Under the pieces are notes generated by a model. It was given only the letters and a program-made list of their open reading frames with translations. It had not been told where the DNA came from and did not search any database. The translations under genes and the position numbers were made by a program. DNA of 7,720 bases from JBDLID01 sp039715055. Lineage in GTDB: Bacteria > Desulfobacterota > Desulfobulbia > Desulfobulbales > Desulfocapsaceae. The stretch spans positions 1 to 7,720 of the forward strand of contig JBDLID010000132.1 of assembly GCA_039715055.1 (NCBI GenBank), written 5' to 3'. How positions within the stretch are numbered: position 1 is the first letter of the stretch; each line of letters opens with the position of its first letter. Below are positions 1 through 6,968 of the stretch, piece after piece.

Positions 1-1
1 G

Positions 2-1597
2 TTGAGCAGCGGCATCGGCAATGATCGCAATACCATCTTTTTTTTCGGTCTGTTCGGCCTTTTGGGCTGGGCTTTGTGGATGGTGCGCAACCGTGGTTTT
101 ACTCCATGGCTCTGGCTCCTGCTGTTTGGTGCTGCAGGAGTGCTCGGCTATGCAGGTCAGATCGGCCTGCATCAGCTCCACACTATCGTTGAGGAAAAGG
201 TCCTCGAGATGATGGGTTACAGCGGCGCTGGAGATGAAGATCCTTTTCAGACCGAGACAGCTATCGGTTCGGTCGGTCGCCTGAAGCTGTCTGAGAAAAT
301 CGTTCTCCGGGTGAGTGGGGAAAACGGCAGGGTTCCTCCGGCCTATCTGCGCAACGGCAGCTACGATATCTACAGCGGCCGCAGCTGGCTCAACGCAAGC
401 CGCAGTGTGCAGAAGATCACCCCGGAACAATCAGGAAAAGAGTGGATCATCCATCCTGGGGCGAAGGAGCAAAATGGATCCTGGCTGACAATCGACACCC
501 GGATTGACAGCCAAGGGGGGATTCTGCCGGTTCCTCCCGGCACCATCCGGCTGCGCGGACTGTCCGCAGAACAGGTGGAGGCCTCCCGGTCCGGTTTTAT
601 CCGGTTGAGCGGTGTTGCAGGCCGGATCCGGGCGGACATCCTTGCCGACCCGCTGCAGCCCTCGGATATCGCGCCCGGCGAGATCGATCTTTCGGTCTCC
701 AAATCGCAAAGGGCCATGCTGGCTGAACTCATCGGAGAGTATGGCCTTGAACGGGAGAATCAGGCTGCATCCCTTGAGGCCATCGGCGACTATTTCCGCG
801 ATCATTTTTCTTATACCCTGGTCCAGAAAGAGTCTGGAGACCATGCAGATCCCATGTCCCGGTTCCTGCACAAGACCCGTGCCGGTCACTGTGAATATTT
901 TGCCACTGCCACGGTACTGCTCTGCCGAATGGCCGGTATACCCGCCCGTTATTCCACCGGCTGGGTGGTCAGTGAGTACAGTCGACTGGAGCAGTGCTAT
1001 CTGGTGCGGGCCCGACATGCCCATGCCTGGGCCATGGTTTATGTCGGAGGAAGGTGGCAGGTTCTGGACACGACACCCGGTGAGTGGCTTGATTTGGAAG
1101 AAGAGAGCAGCTCTGTCCTGACTCCGCTCGGCGACCTGTTCTCCTGGGGATGGTATCACCTCTGTCTCTGGTGGAGCCGTCTTCTTTCCGGCCTGGGCAG
1201 TGGTGGCCTGTGGTTTCTTGTTCCGGTGGCGGCCTGGCTGATCTACCGGCTCAGCCGCTTGAAGAAAAAAAGGGTGAAAGGTGAGGTGGTGGAAAGTGAT
1301 GGAGCGGTTCTTGAAAAAAGGGGGCTTGACTCAGATTTTGTTCTGGTTGAACAGTTCTTTTCCGGAGTTGGACTCGGTCGATTGGAATCTGAAACTCCTC
1401 TCCAGTGGTGCGGGCGTCTGGAAGGGATCACTGAACAGGAACTTCATTACCACAGGCTCAGAAAGCTGGTGATGTGCCACTACAATCACCGTTTTAACCC
1501 GGGCTGCGATGCAAAACAGAGCCGACACAAACTCAAGGCAGAAGTAGACCGCTACCTGGCACTGCTTGATAGGGAGAGGATTGAAAAGATGCCATAA
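2..1597 (+). CDS. Membrane transglutaminase-like protein, TgpA type (5' partial)
   Basis: This is the C-terminal part of an inner-membrane protein of the TgpA family (DUF3488, transglutaminase-like core, DUF4129). The reading frame is open to the window edge and the TTG at position 2 has no visible upstream context. Only two N-terminal membrane helices remain (about residues 11-28 and 33-55, window numbering), fewer than the family usually has, so the true start lies upstream. An extracytoplasmic region follows, then a transglutaminase core with an intact Cys-His-Asp triad: C297 in AGHCEYF, H341 in HAHAW and D356 in LDTTP. A further helix (about 402-419), a Lys/Arg-rich stop-transfer segment and a cytoplasmic tail with a DUF4129-like ETPLQWCGRL motif complete it. 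In other bacteria such genes sit after a MoxR-type ATPase and a DUF58 gene; that part would lie outside the window. The physiological substrate is not deducible. Family call is firm, exact reaction unknown. Confidence 0.9.
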   Translation: MSSGIGNDRNTIFFFGLFGLLGWALWMVRNRGFTPWLWLLLFGAAGVLGYAGQIGLHQLHTIVEEKVLEMMGYSGAGDEDPFQTETAIGSVGRLKLSEKIVLRVSGENGRVPPAYLRNGSYDIYSGRSWLNASRSVQKITPEQSGKEWIIHPGAKEQNGSWLTIDTRIDSQGGILPVPPGTIRLRGLSAEQVEASRSGFIRLSGVAGRIRADILADPLQPSDIAPGEIDLSVSKSQRAMLAELIGEYGLERENQAASLEAIGDYFRDHFSYTLVQKESGDHADPMSRFLHKTRAGHCEYFATATVLLCRMAGIPARYSTGWVVSEYSRLEQCYLVRARHAHAWAMVYVGGRWQVLDTTPGEWLDLEEESSSVLTPLGDLFSWGWYHLCLWWSRLLSGLGSGGLWFLVPVAAWLIYRLSRLKKKRVKGEVVESDGAVLEKRGLDSDFVLVEQFFSGVGLGRLESETPLQWCGRLEGITEQELHYHRLRKLVMCHYNHRFNPGCDAKQSRHKLKAEVDRYLALLDRERIEKMP

Positions 1598-1615
1598 AAA
1601 AAGGTGATTTTCACC
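1596..1615 (-). terminator. Intrinsic terminator of the chemoreceptor gene
   Basis: Read on the minus strand, a 5-bp stem (GGTGA/TCACC, loop AAA) is followed directly by seven T residues. It lies 54 bases past the chemoreceptor stop codon. The T-run overlaps the TAA stop codon of the convergent transglutaminase gene, so the intergenic gap is used very economically. The stem is short, but hairpin and T-run are in the right order only for the minus strand; no T-run follows on the plus strand. Confidence 0.6.
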
Positions 1616-1616
1616 A

Positions 1617-1631
1617 CTGCTCAGAGAGCAG
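1617..1631. repeat. Small perfect hairpin in the convergent gap
   Basis: CTGCTC and GAGCAG form a perfect 6-bp inverted repeat around a 3-base loop (AGA). It stands one base from the terminator hairpin at 1603-1615, giving two hairpins in tandem between the converging genes. No T-run follows it on either strand, so it may support termination or protect a 3' end rather than terminate by itself. Confidence 0.45.
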
Positions 1632-1668
1632 GGCAAAAACCACCTCCGGGGGGACGGGTTGGAACTGA

Positions 1669-3801
1669 CTATTTGACGCCTTTCTCTCTTAGAAAGGGTA
1701 CATATTTTTTATCAACACCCTTGATGTGATTGACCAGCCAGTCCTTGAGAAAGTCCATTAACTCCACCGACAGGGCGGCCTGTCCTGACTTGAATTCTTT
1801 CTGGAATTTGACAACCTGGTCCACCAGTTTTTCATGGTGCTGCTTGTGGGCCTCATATTCAGGGTAGCCGTGCTTTTCAAAGAGTTGTTCTTCAAGGGCA
1901 AAATGATCGGCTGTGTAATCGACCAGACGATCGAGGATCGCCCCTGCCTCACTGACGCTTGATCCCGCCTTCATGGCCCGGTGAAGATCATTGATCATGC
2001 CCACCAGTTTTTTGTGTTGTTCGTCTATCACTGAAATATTTACTTTGAGGCTGCTGCTCCAGCGAATGAGCCTTCGTCCGCTGACCTGAGTTCCTGGTCT
2101 GTTGCCCGCAGTTTTTTCATAGGCAAGGCCGTCAATTGTGAAGGTCTCGATCATATCCTTGAGTTCTGTTGCAATTCTAACCAGGTCAGTGGCAGATCCT
2201 TCAACATCTTTACCGGTTTGCGAGAGGTCGCCGGTCATTGAACTGACCATATCAATATTTTCAGCAATTTCTGATGAGGCGGTGGAGGTCTGAGCCACAT
2301 TTTCATTGACCTCACTGATTCCCTGGGCGGCCTGCATGATATTTTCCGTGATCTCTGTCGTGGTGGCGGTCTGTTCCGCCACCGAGGCGGCAATAGCGGC
2401 CACGATCTCGTCGACCCGATTGATAACACTCGTTATCTGACGGATTTCGCCAACCGTTTCATTGGTAGAGCTTTGCATGGCCTCAATGGAAGAACGGATT
2501 TCACCGGTGGCCTCAGCCGTCTGCTTAGCCAGCTCCTTGATTTCGTTGGCCACAACCGCAAAGCCCTTGCCTGCCTCGCCGGCCCGGGCGGCTTCAATGG
2601 TTGCGTTGAGTGCCAGGAGGTTGGTCTGTTCCGAGATTTCGGTGATCACCTGGGTCACCTTGCTGATCTTGTCGGCGGCCTCACCCAGGGCATCCACCTT
2701 CTGCGAAGAACTGCCGGCCAGAGCCACCGCATCTTCGGTAATGGACCGGGCTTCCCTTGTCTTGGCATCCACTTCACCGATAGAGGAAGAGACCTCTTCT
2801 GAAGCTGAGGCAACAATATTTACATTGGTGGAGGCCTGTTCACTGGCTGCCGCCACCGTGTACATGTTACTGCTCAGTTCCTGGGTGGCGGAAGCCACAT
2901 TGGCAGCCTGGCCGGAGACCGCCTCGTTGGAGTCTTTCATGTCTATGGCAATGGTGTTGAGTTCGTTGGATGTGGAAGTCAGGCTGAGCATCTCTTTGTT
3001 CATGTTACCGATCATGGTGTTGAGTTTCGTACTCATTTTGTTCAGGGATTTAGCCAGCATGCCGAATTCGTCTTTCTGGTCAAGCTTCAGTCTGGTGGTC
3101 AGGTCTCCCTCGGCAAGATGATCGGCCAGGGTCACCGCCTGGTTCAGGGTAGAGCTGATCAGCCGGGAAATGAAAAAACCAAAGACTGTAGCCAGCACGA
3201 TGGCCAGTCCACTGAGAATGATGATGAGGTTTTGGTCCCGTTTTGCGTCTTTGCTGAGTTGCTCGTTGCTTGAGTTCGCATGGCTATCAATTTCCTCTGC
3301 GATTTTATGAAGGACTTTTTGGACTTGCTTGATGGATGAACGCGACTTGGTGTTGTAGATTTCCCGGGCCTCTTCCCTGTCGCCGTCATTATTGGTGACC
3401 GATTGCTGGATCTCACGGGCTGAGTCGTGGAGGTCGCGATGGGGGCGTTCAAGTTCTTTGAAAAGCAGTGCCAGCTCAGGCAGTACCTGTTCAGCCTTTT
3501 TCCGTTCCTCACCAAAAAGAAACTTGCCAAGCTTACAGGCGTGGTCATCCACTTTCACCTTGAGTGGTTTGTCATTTTCTGAAGCCAGGTAGATGATGAC
3601 TTTGCTCTTCCAGTTCAAGTGATCGATTTCCCGATGAAGGGTGAGCGCTTTGAGTTCACTGTAATAGGAGGAGATGGTTATTTCCCCGCTAAGCTGTCTC
3701 AGTCCGACCCAGCTCACTGTGGCAATGATCAGCAGTAACAGGATGACAAAACCAAAACTGCTGCCAAGTTTTTTAGTGATGGACAGGTCTTTCCAAATCA
3801 T
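1669..3801 (-). CDS. Methyl-accepting chemotaxis protein with periplasmic CZB-like and C-terminal hemerythrin domains
   Basis: A transmembrane chemoreceptor of 710 residues. Membrane helices at about 15-36 and 191-213 bracket a helical periplasmic domain. That domain carries the chemoreceptor zinc-binding (CZB) pattern: H61 with W64 (HLNW), C89 in CKLGKF, and H121/H125 in RPHRDLH, the 3His/1Cys set of that family. A HAMP domain (about 211-264) leads to a long methyl-accepting coiled coil with the near-invariant signalling tip (about 388-425, EISEQTNLLALNATIEAAR). The tail (about 578-705) is a bacteriohemerythrin with all seven diiron ligands: H596, H633, E637, H652, H656, H692 and D697. It should therefore bind O2 or a related gas in the cytoplasm, as in DcrH of Desulfovibrio, and signal through CheW/CheA. 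There is no C-terminal CheR/CheB-tethering pentapeptide and no che gene nearby. The ATG start is supported by AGAGAGGG at 3807-3814, five bases upstream. Confidence 0.96.
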   Translation of the reverse strand: MIWKDLSITKKLGSSFGFVILLLLIIATVSWVGLRQLSGEITISSYYSELKALTLHREIDHLNWKSKVIIYLASENDKPLKVKVDDHACKLGKFLFGEERKKAEQVLPELALLFKELERPHRDLHDSAREIQQSVTNNDGDREEAREIYNTKSRSSIKQVQKVLHKIAEEIDSHANSSNEQLSKDAKRDQNLIIILSGLAIVLATVFGFFISRLISSTLNQAVTLADHLAEGDLTTRLKLDQKDEFGMLAKSLNKMSTKLNTMIGNMNKEMLSLTSTSNELNTIAIDMKDSNEAVSGQAANVASATQELSSNMYTVAAASEQASTNVNIVASASEEVSSSIGEVDAKTREARSITEDAVALAGSSSQKVDALGEAADKISKVTQVITEISEQTNLLALNATIEAARAGEAGKGFAVVANEIKELAKQTAEATGEIRSSIEAMQSSTNETVGEIRQITSVINRVDEIVAAIAASVAEQTATTTEITENIMQAAQGISEVNENVAQTSTASSEIAENIDMVSSMTGDLSQTGKDVEGSATDLVRIATELKDMIETFTIDGLAYEKTAGNRPGTQVSGRRLIRWSSSLKVNISVIDEQHKKLVGMINDLHRAMKAGSSVSEAGAILDRLVDYTADHFALEEQLFEKHGYPEYEAHKQHHEKLVDQVVKFQKEFKSGQAALSVELMDFLKDWLVNHIKGVDKKYVPFLREKGVK

Positions 3802-4224
3802 TAGTACCCTCTCTCATGGTGAATGAATAACGGTGAGAACTTCAGGATCGGTGCCGGTAGACGGTGTGAGTCGATTGAGCGATACACCAGGCTATCTTGA
3901 AAAATTACTCTTCGGAGTCTACGCTTACCTCGCCCGATTTCTTCGTTTCCGCGAAAAGAAAAATGCTCACATATAACTAATATGCTGCGCTTTTCATTTT
4001 CACAGCTCCTCGAACTCGAACGAATATCTAATTTTTCAAGGGACCCACCTGTAAACAGGAGATGGACCGAGCCGAAAACTCTGTCAGATCAACTTTCTTA
4101 TCGAATTGTCGGGCTGATTTCTTTACCCAAATCTGTCGCAGTTATCCATTTTTTTGGAATTCATTCCCATGAGGGTTTTGATGAAGAGACATGTGGAAGG
4201 AGAGTGAAGATGTGTGGAGTAGAG

Positions 4225-4249
4225 GATGGTGAAAAATAATTCACCCATC
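4225..4249. repeat. Inverted repeat, 9-bp stem with one bulge
   Basis: GATGGTGAA pairs with TTCACC-C-ATC around the six-base loop AAATAA, with a single bulged C at 4246. The core GGTGAA/TTCACC is perfect. It sits in the gene-free region and is not followed by a T-run on either strand, so a simple intrinsic terminator is unlikely. The GGTGA/TCACC core also forms the terminator stem at 1603-1615, which may be chance. It could be a protein-binding dyad or an RNA hairpin. Confidence 0.45.
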
Positions 4250-4270
4250 ACGATGCAGCGGAAAAATCAG

Positions 4271-4311
4271 TCAACCGGTTTTTAAATCAGCAGCCAGAGG
4301 CTGACGGTTGA
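4271..4311. repeat. Nested inverted repeat
   Basis: An outer 7-bp arm pair, TCAACCG (4271-4277) and CGGTTGA (4305-4311), encloses a perfect inner hairpin CAGCC-AGA-GGCTG (4291-4303). The two parts are joined by an unpaired T/A-rich stretch on the left and one base on the right. It lies about 110 bases past the glycosyltransferase stop codon in the sense of transcription. It could be a structured 3' region, a processing or binding site, or part of a small RNA. No T-run follows. Confidence 0.45.
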
Positions 4312-4400
4312 CCCGGGCTTATGGAAATGGTGATAAGGGGGTGTGAACGGGGCGGGAAAATACTGGTGGCCTCCGGTAACCGAACGGTACATGTTCCAAA

Positions 4401-4420
4401 GAGGCTCGTTTTGTTGCCTC
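4401..4420 (-). terminator. Possible weak terminator after the glycosyltransferase gene
   Basis: On the minus strand GAGGC and GCCTC pair across a 10-base A-rich loop, and only three T residues follow. The hairpin overlaps the TGA stop codon (4419-4421) by two bases. Position fits termination of the MFS-glycosyltransferase transcript, but the large loop and short T-run make efficient intrinsic termination doubtful. Confidence 0.3.
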
Positions 4421-5411
4421 AGGGTGTCAGCTGGCCGCTTTTCTCAAAGTATTTATTGAGAACAAGCAGTGAGACCAGCCGTTCTTTTTCCCGGTTTTGA
4501 AACTGTTTAACATACTGATTGGCGCAGCCGATGATCTCCAGTGCTGCATCCTGGTTGTTCCGGTAGTAGTTAATCTTCTCCTCAAGGTCCGAGTAGTCGT
4601 CTTTTAAGAGCACGTAATGTTTGTCGGGGATGAGCCGTCCCTCCATGAACCAGGTTTCATAGAGCGGTTTTTTCATCAGGCAGAGCGAGTTTGACGACAT
4701 GATCCACTTGAGGTTGGTACCCACGTCGTTGCCTTCGATGGAGAAGATGAATTTATAACGGAGCTGTTCTTCTATGGGCATGAATCGTTTCTGGCGGCTC
4801 GGGTCGCCGCCCTCTTCCACCGGATTGGACTGGCCGATGTTGAGCAGTGGATGTTTGTGGTACTGCTGCATGAAACGGATCCGATGGTTGCGGATCGCCT
4901 TGCCTCGCCAGACCATCATATCCAACTTGTCTTTGAACTCGATTTCATCGCTGACAAAGGTAAAGTGCCGCACCTTGTTGAGCTTGAGCAGGATCGAGTT
5001 TGAGTTGCCCCCACCTATGGGGCGGCTCTTGACAAATGCCGGCCGCCGGGGCACCTCGATGACATCTCCGAATTGACAGTGGAAGCGAAGCTGCGGGGCA
5101 AAGTAACGGATCGATTCCTGCAGGTCAAAATAGTAGGCGGAATCGCTTTGGGTGGTTAAGTCTGCAAACCGGACGGCATCACCACCGAGTTGAAAGGGAT
5201 CGTCCTGTTTGTTGCAGTAGTTAACCCGTTCTTCGATCTCTTTACTGTCAAAATCGGTTACGGAGTCCAGAATTTGCTCCAGCTTTCCACGGTGGATAAG
5301 GGAGGGGAGAAACATCCGTGAGATCCCTTTGAGGTAAAAGGAAACCTTGGAGTTTTTATGCTTTCGGTGAAGGATTTTAGAAAGCTTTCTGTCCAGCCGG
5401 ATGAAGTCCAT
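4419..5411 (-). CDS. Glycosyltransferase family 90 (CAP10-like, LPS-modifying type)
   Basis: A 330-residue cytoplasmic glycosyltransferase of the GT90/CAP10 family. Family signatures appear in order: RVNYCNK (62-68), FVKSRPIGGGNSNS (126-139) leading to NKVRHF (145-150), YKFIFSIEGNDVGTNLKWI (219-237), then SSNSLCLMKK (239-248) and ETWFMEGRLIP...HYV...DDYSDLEE (252-278). Family members transfer a sugar, such as xylose or glucose, from a nucleotide sugar; bacterial ones are usually tied to lipopolysaccharide or capsule. Donor and acceptor cannot be read from the sequence. There is no signal peptide or membrane helix. I chose the ATG at 5411 because family-like sequence begins there and a weak GAGAG precedes it. 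The frame is open further to a TTG at 5483, which would add 24 residues of unfamiliar sequence with no Shine-Dalgarno. The gene lies 91 bases after the MFS stop codon (19 with the TTG start) on the same strand, so co-transcription is likely. Confidence 0.88.
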   Translation of the reverse strand: MDFIRLDRKLSKILHRKHKNSKVSFYLKGISRMFLPSLIHRGKLEQILDSVTDFDSKEIEERVNYCNKQDDPFQLGGDAVRFADLTTQSDSAYYFDLQESIRYFAPQLRFHCQFGDVIEVPRRPAFVKSRPIGGGNSNSILLKLNKVRHFTFVSDEIEFKDKLDMMVWRGKAIRNHRIRFMQQYHKHPLLNIGQSNPVEEGGDPSRQKRFMPIEEQLRYKFIFSIEGNDVGTNLKWIMSSNSLCLMKKPLYETWFMEGRLIPDKHYVLLKDDYSDLEEKINYYRNNQDAALEIIGCANQYVKQFQNREKERLVSLLVLNKYFEKSGQLTP

Positions 5412-5502
5412 GCTCTCGGTGCGTTGCCAGTTTTTAAGGGTGGTTGTGGTCCGGACAGTAACAAAGAGGAGCGACAGGGGCAATGAAATAACGGCCGCAT
5501 CC

Positions 5503-6753
5503 CTAGGAGGGCAGGTGGAGACGATCTCTTATCAACAACCAGAGCGTAAGTGCGGTCCCTCCTGCAGCGAGAGCCGTCCAGCCGATAACATCGATTTTAT
5601 CGGTCCACTGCAGGGAAGCCCCTGCCATGGCAAAGGCCCCGAAGACAAAGTAGGTAAACACCATGGCAGAGGAGGCGGTACCCGCATCTCTGCCCACCTG
5701 TTCAAGGGCCAGGTTGTTGGATGGCGGTCTGCAGAGCCCGAGGCAGAAAGTGGCCAGGCCTATGGGCAGGGCCAGCCTCCATGGCCCATCAAACAACGGG
5801 CTGAGCATGATGATGCCGCCAATACCGATGCCGCTGTAGCCGATGGTGATCATCTTCAGTGTGCCGAGCCGTTTGCCAAAGCGCAGGCAGACCATTGAGC
5901 CGATCATGAAACAGAGGGCATTGGCCCCGAAAAACAGGGAGAATTGTTTTTCATCCATACCGAATCTGCTGATGTAGATCGGGGCTGATCCGGCAATGAA
6001 AGCAAAAAGGGGCAGGCCGACCAGTGCGTTGCAGGCCACCACCCCGACCAGGCGCAGGTTGGTGAGAACCCGGTGATAACTATGGATCAGTGATTGTATC
6101 GAGCTCCCCTGTTCAGCGCTGTGAGATTCCGCTGTTTTAAAGACGCCGACAAGAGCGACCATCCCCATGCCGGCCTGAAAGATGAAGATCCATGGCCAGG
6201 AGAGATAGTCCATGATCAGGCTGCCGATCATGGGGGCGATCATCGGTGCGAGTGCCATGATTATTGCGATCTGGCTCAGCACCCGCTCCCGTGTTCCGCT
6301 TGTCAGCCGGTCCTTGGCCATGGCCATGGAGATCGCCGAGGCGGCAGCCGCTCCCATGGCCTGGAAAATGCGGGCGCCAATCAACCAGTTGATGGACGGT
6401 GAAGCAGCGCACAGCAGGCTGGCAGCGATAAAGAGGAGCAGGCCTGCAATGAGCGGCGGTTTACGGCCGAACCGGTCCGAGAGCGGGCCGTAGACGAGCA
6501 GGAAAAAACAGTAGGTGATGAAAAAGAGGACCAGTGTCAGGTTAACGACCGCCAGCGGTTTCTGCCAGAGCGTTTGCAGGTGTGGGATGACCGGCAGGTA
6601 CATGTCTGTCGCCAGTGGGGGGAAGGCGGTGAGCAGGGCCAGGAGGAGAACGAATTTTAGCATGGTGCTGCTCGCAGGTGATGGGCGGGGACAGAAAGGG
6701 CATCGGTTGACAGACACAAGACAGTAGCGACGGGAGTTGGATCTGTCAAGCAT
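5503..6753 (-). CDS. Bcr/CflA-type MFS drug-resistance transporter
   Basis: A proton-coupled drug/H+ antiporter of the 12-helix major facilitator superfamily, Bcr/CflA branch, in the inner membrane. The diagnostic helix-1 motif FPPLATDMYLPVIP is at residues 44-57. Motif A appears as GPLSDRFGRKP (89-99) between helices 2 and 3. RIFQAMGAAAASA (128-140) matches helix 4, and the motif-C-like APMIAPMIGSLI (169-180) matches helix 5. The C-terminal half has the family's GRDAGTASSAM (354-364). Substrates cannot be told; relatives export chloramphenicol, bicyclomycin or sulfonamides, or amino acids. Start choice is uncertain. The ATG at 6753 has a strong AGGAGG at 6757-6762 but only three bases of spacing, and gives an unusual 30-residue hydrophilic lead with C18 and C21 (CPFC). 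The ATG at 6663 would start right at helix 1, like most family members, but has a poor ribosome binding site. The glycosyltransferase follows on the same strand; the HTH gene is divergent. Confidence 0.92.
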   Translation of the reverse strand: MLDRSNSRRYCLVSVNRCPFCPRPSPASSTMLKFVLLLALLTAFPPLATDMYLPVIPHLQTLWQKPLAVVNLTLVLFFITYCFFLLVYGPLSDRFGRKPPLIAGLLLFIAASLLCAASPSINWLIGARIFQAMGAAAASAISMAMAKDRLTSGTRERVLSQIAIIMALAPMIAPMIGSLIMDYLSWPWIFIFQAGMGMVALVGVFKTAESHSAEQGSSIQSLIHSYHRVLTNLRLVGVVACNALVGLPLFAFIAGSAPIYISRFGMDEKQFSLFFGANALCFMIGSMVCLRFGKRLGTLKMITIGYSGIGIGGIIMLSPLFDGPWRLALPIGLATFCLGLCRPPSNNLALEQVGRDAGTASSAMVFTYFVFGAFAMAGASLQWTDKIDVIGWTALAAGGTALTLWLLIRDRLHLPS

Positions 6754-6756
6754 ACG

Positions 6757-6762
6757 CCTCCT
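6757..6762 (-). promoter_or_regulatory. Shine-Dalgarno AGGAGG deciding the long MFS start
   Basis: A full AGGAGG stands three bases before the ATG at 6753. It is the main reason to prefer the longer form of the transporter over the internal ATG at 6663. The spacing is shorter than the usual five to nine bases, which leaves room for doubt. Confidence 0.5.
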
Positions 6763-6803
6763 GTTGAAAATGGCGGCCGGTGCAATGAGGTTGTGACTGA
6801 CGG

Positions 6804-6809
6804 ATTATG
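6804..6809 (-). promoter_or_regulatory. Candidate -10 element for the MFS transporter
   Basis: CATAAT on the minus strand matches five of six bases of the sigma-70 -10 consensus and lies about 50 bases before the ATG at 6753. No good -35 hexamer stands 16-18 bases upstream. That region (about 6826-6832) falls inside the imperfect dyad at 6817-6850, consistent with activator-dependent or regulated expression. This is inference from pattern only. Confidence 0.3.
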
Positions 6810-6837
6810 TTGCCTTTTTTCATGACAGGGCTATGCT
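6810..6837 (+). promoter_or_regulatory. Candidate sigma-70 promoter for the HTH gene
   Basis: TTGCCT (6810-6815) and TATGCT (6832-6837) are spaced by 16 bases; each matches four of six consensus positions. The -10 lies within the dyad at 6817-6850, so a protein bound there would block this promoter. Transcription would start near 6844, leaving a leader of over 100 bases before the ATG at 6969. Confidence 0.3.
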
Positions 6838-6850
6838 GTTTATATGAAAA
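6817..6850. repeat. Imperfect dyad in the divergent promoter region (candidate operator)
   Basis: Outer arms TTTTCAT (6817-6823) and ATGAAAA (6844-6850) are perfect inverted copies. Inner arms ACAG (6825-6828) and CTGT (6836-6839) continue the symmetry, with one intervening base on the left and four on the right. It overlaps candidate promoter elements of both divergent genes. The position beside an XRE-type regulator suggests an operator, but nothing in the sequence proves which protein binds it. Confidence 0.45.
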
Positions 6851-6968
6851 GCAGACTGTTGAGAGAGCAGAAAAACGGTCCTCCAGGATTCTACAGAAAA
6901 AACGTTGATCTGAAGCGATTTTTTATATGACAGGTTCAGCCGAGGAAACAAACAGGGCGGTCATTCCC

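Larger units (their letters stand above)
3802..4418. other. Long intergenic region without a supported gene
   Basis: This stretch of about 617 bases separates two minus-strand genes and must contain the chemoreceptor promoter, but I could not identify a convincing sigma-70, sigma-28 or sigma-54 element. One plus-strand frame (3982-4239, 85 codons) is open, but it has no Shine-Dalgarno sequence and no recognisable protein character. Short inverted repeats are visible: 3907-3918 (ACTC-TTCG-GAGT), 4048-4059 (CCTG-TAAA-CAGG), and larger ones at 4225-4249 and 4271-4311. Positions 4171-4241 are strongly purine-rich on the plus strand. No tRNA or known riboswitch pattern was recognised. Confidence 0.6.

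Noticed and set aside
431..1159. Minus-strand frame (242 codons) opposite the transglutaminase gene
   Set aside because: It overlaps the catalytic core coded on the plus strand, shows no family character and is a shadow frame.
2462..3121. Long plus-strand frame (219 codons) antisense to the chemoreceptor
   Set aside because: It lies opposite the methyl-accepting coiled coil; its Ala/Ser/Leu-rich content is the expected shadow of that heptad-repeat sequence.
3982..4239. Plus-strand 85-codon open frame in the long intergenic region
   Set aside because: No Shine-Dalgarno before the ATG, no recognisable motif or membrane segment, and its stop codon falls in the loop of an inverted repeat. Most likely non-coding.
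4311..4400. Possible riboswitch, because of a GCCTCCGG-like segment and nearby hairpins
   Set aside because: The conserved core of the cyclic-di-GMP riboswitch class I considered is absent, and the segment lies after a stop codon rather than before a gene on a matching strand.
5401..5898. Plus-strand frame (165 codons) across the MFS/GT90 junction
   Set aside because: It is antisense to the ends of two well-supported genes and has a composition typical of a shadow frame.
6897..6924. A-run and T-run dyad (AAAAAACG / CGATTTTTT) before the HTH gene, possible attenuator
   Set aside because: Pairing is nearly all A-T with a bulge and only two G-C pairs, so a stable hairpin is unlikely.
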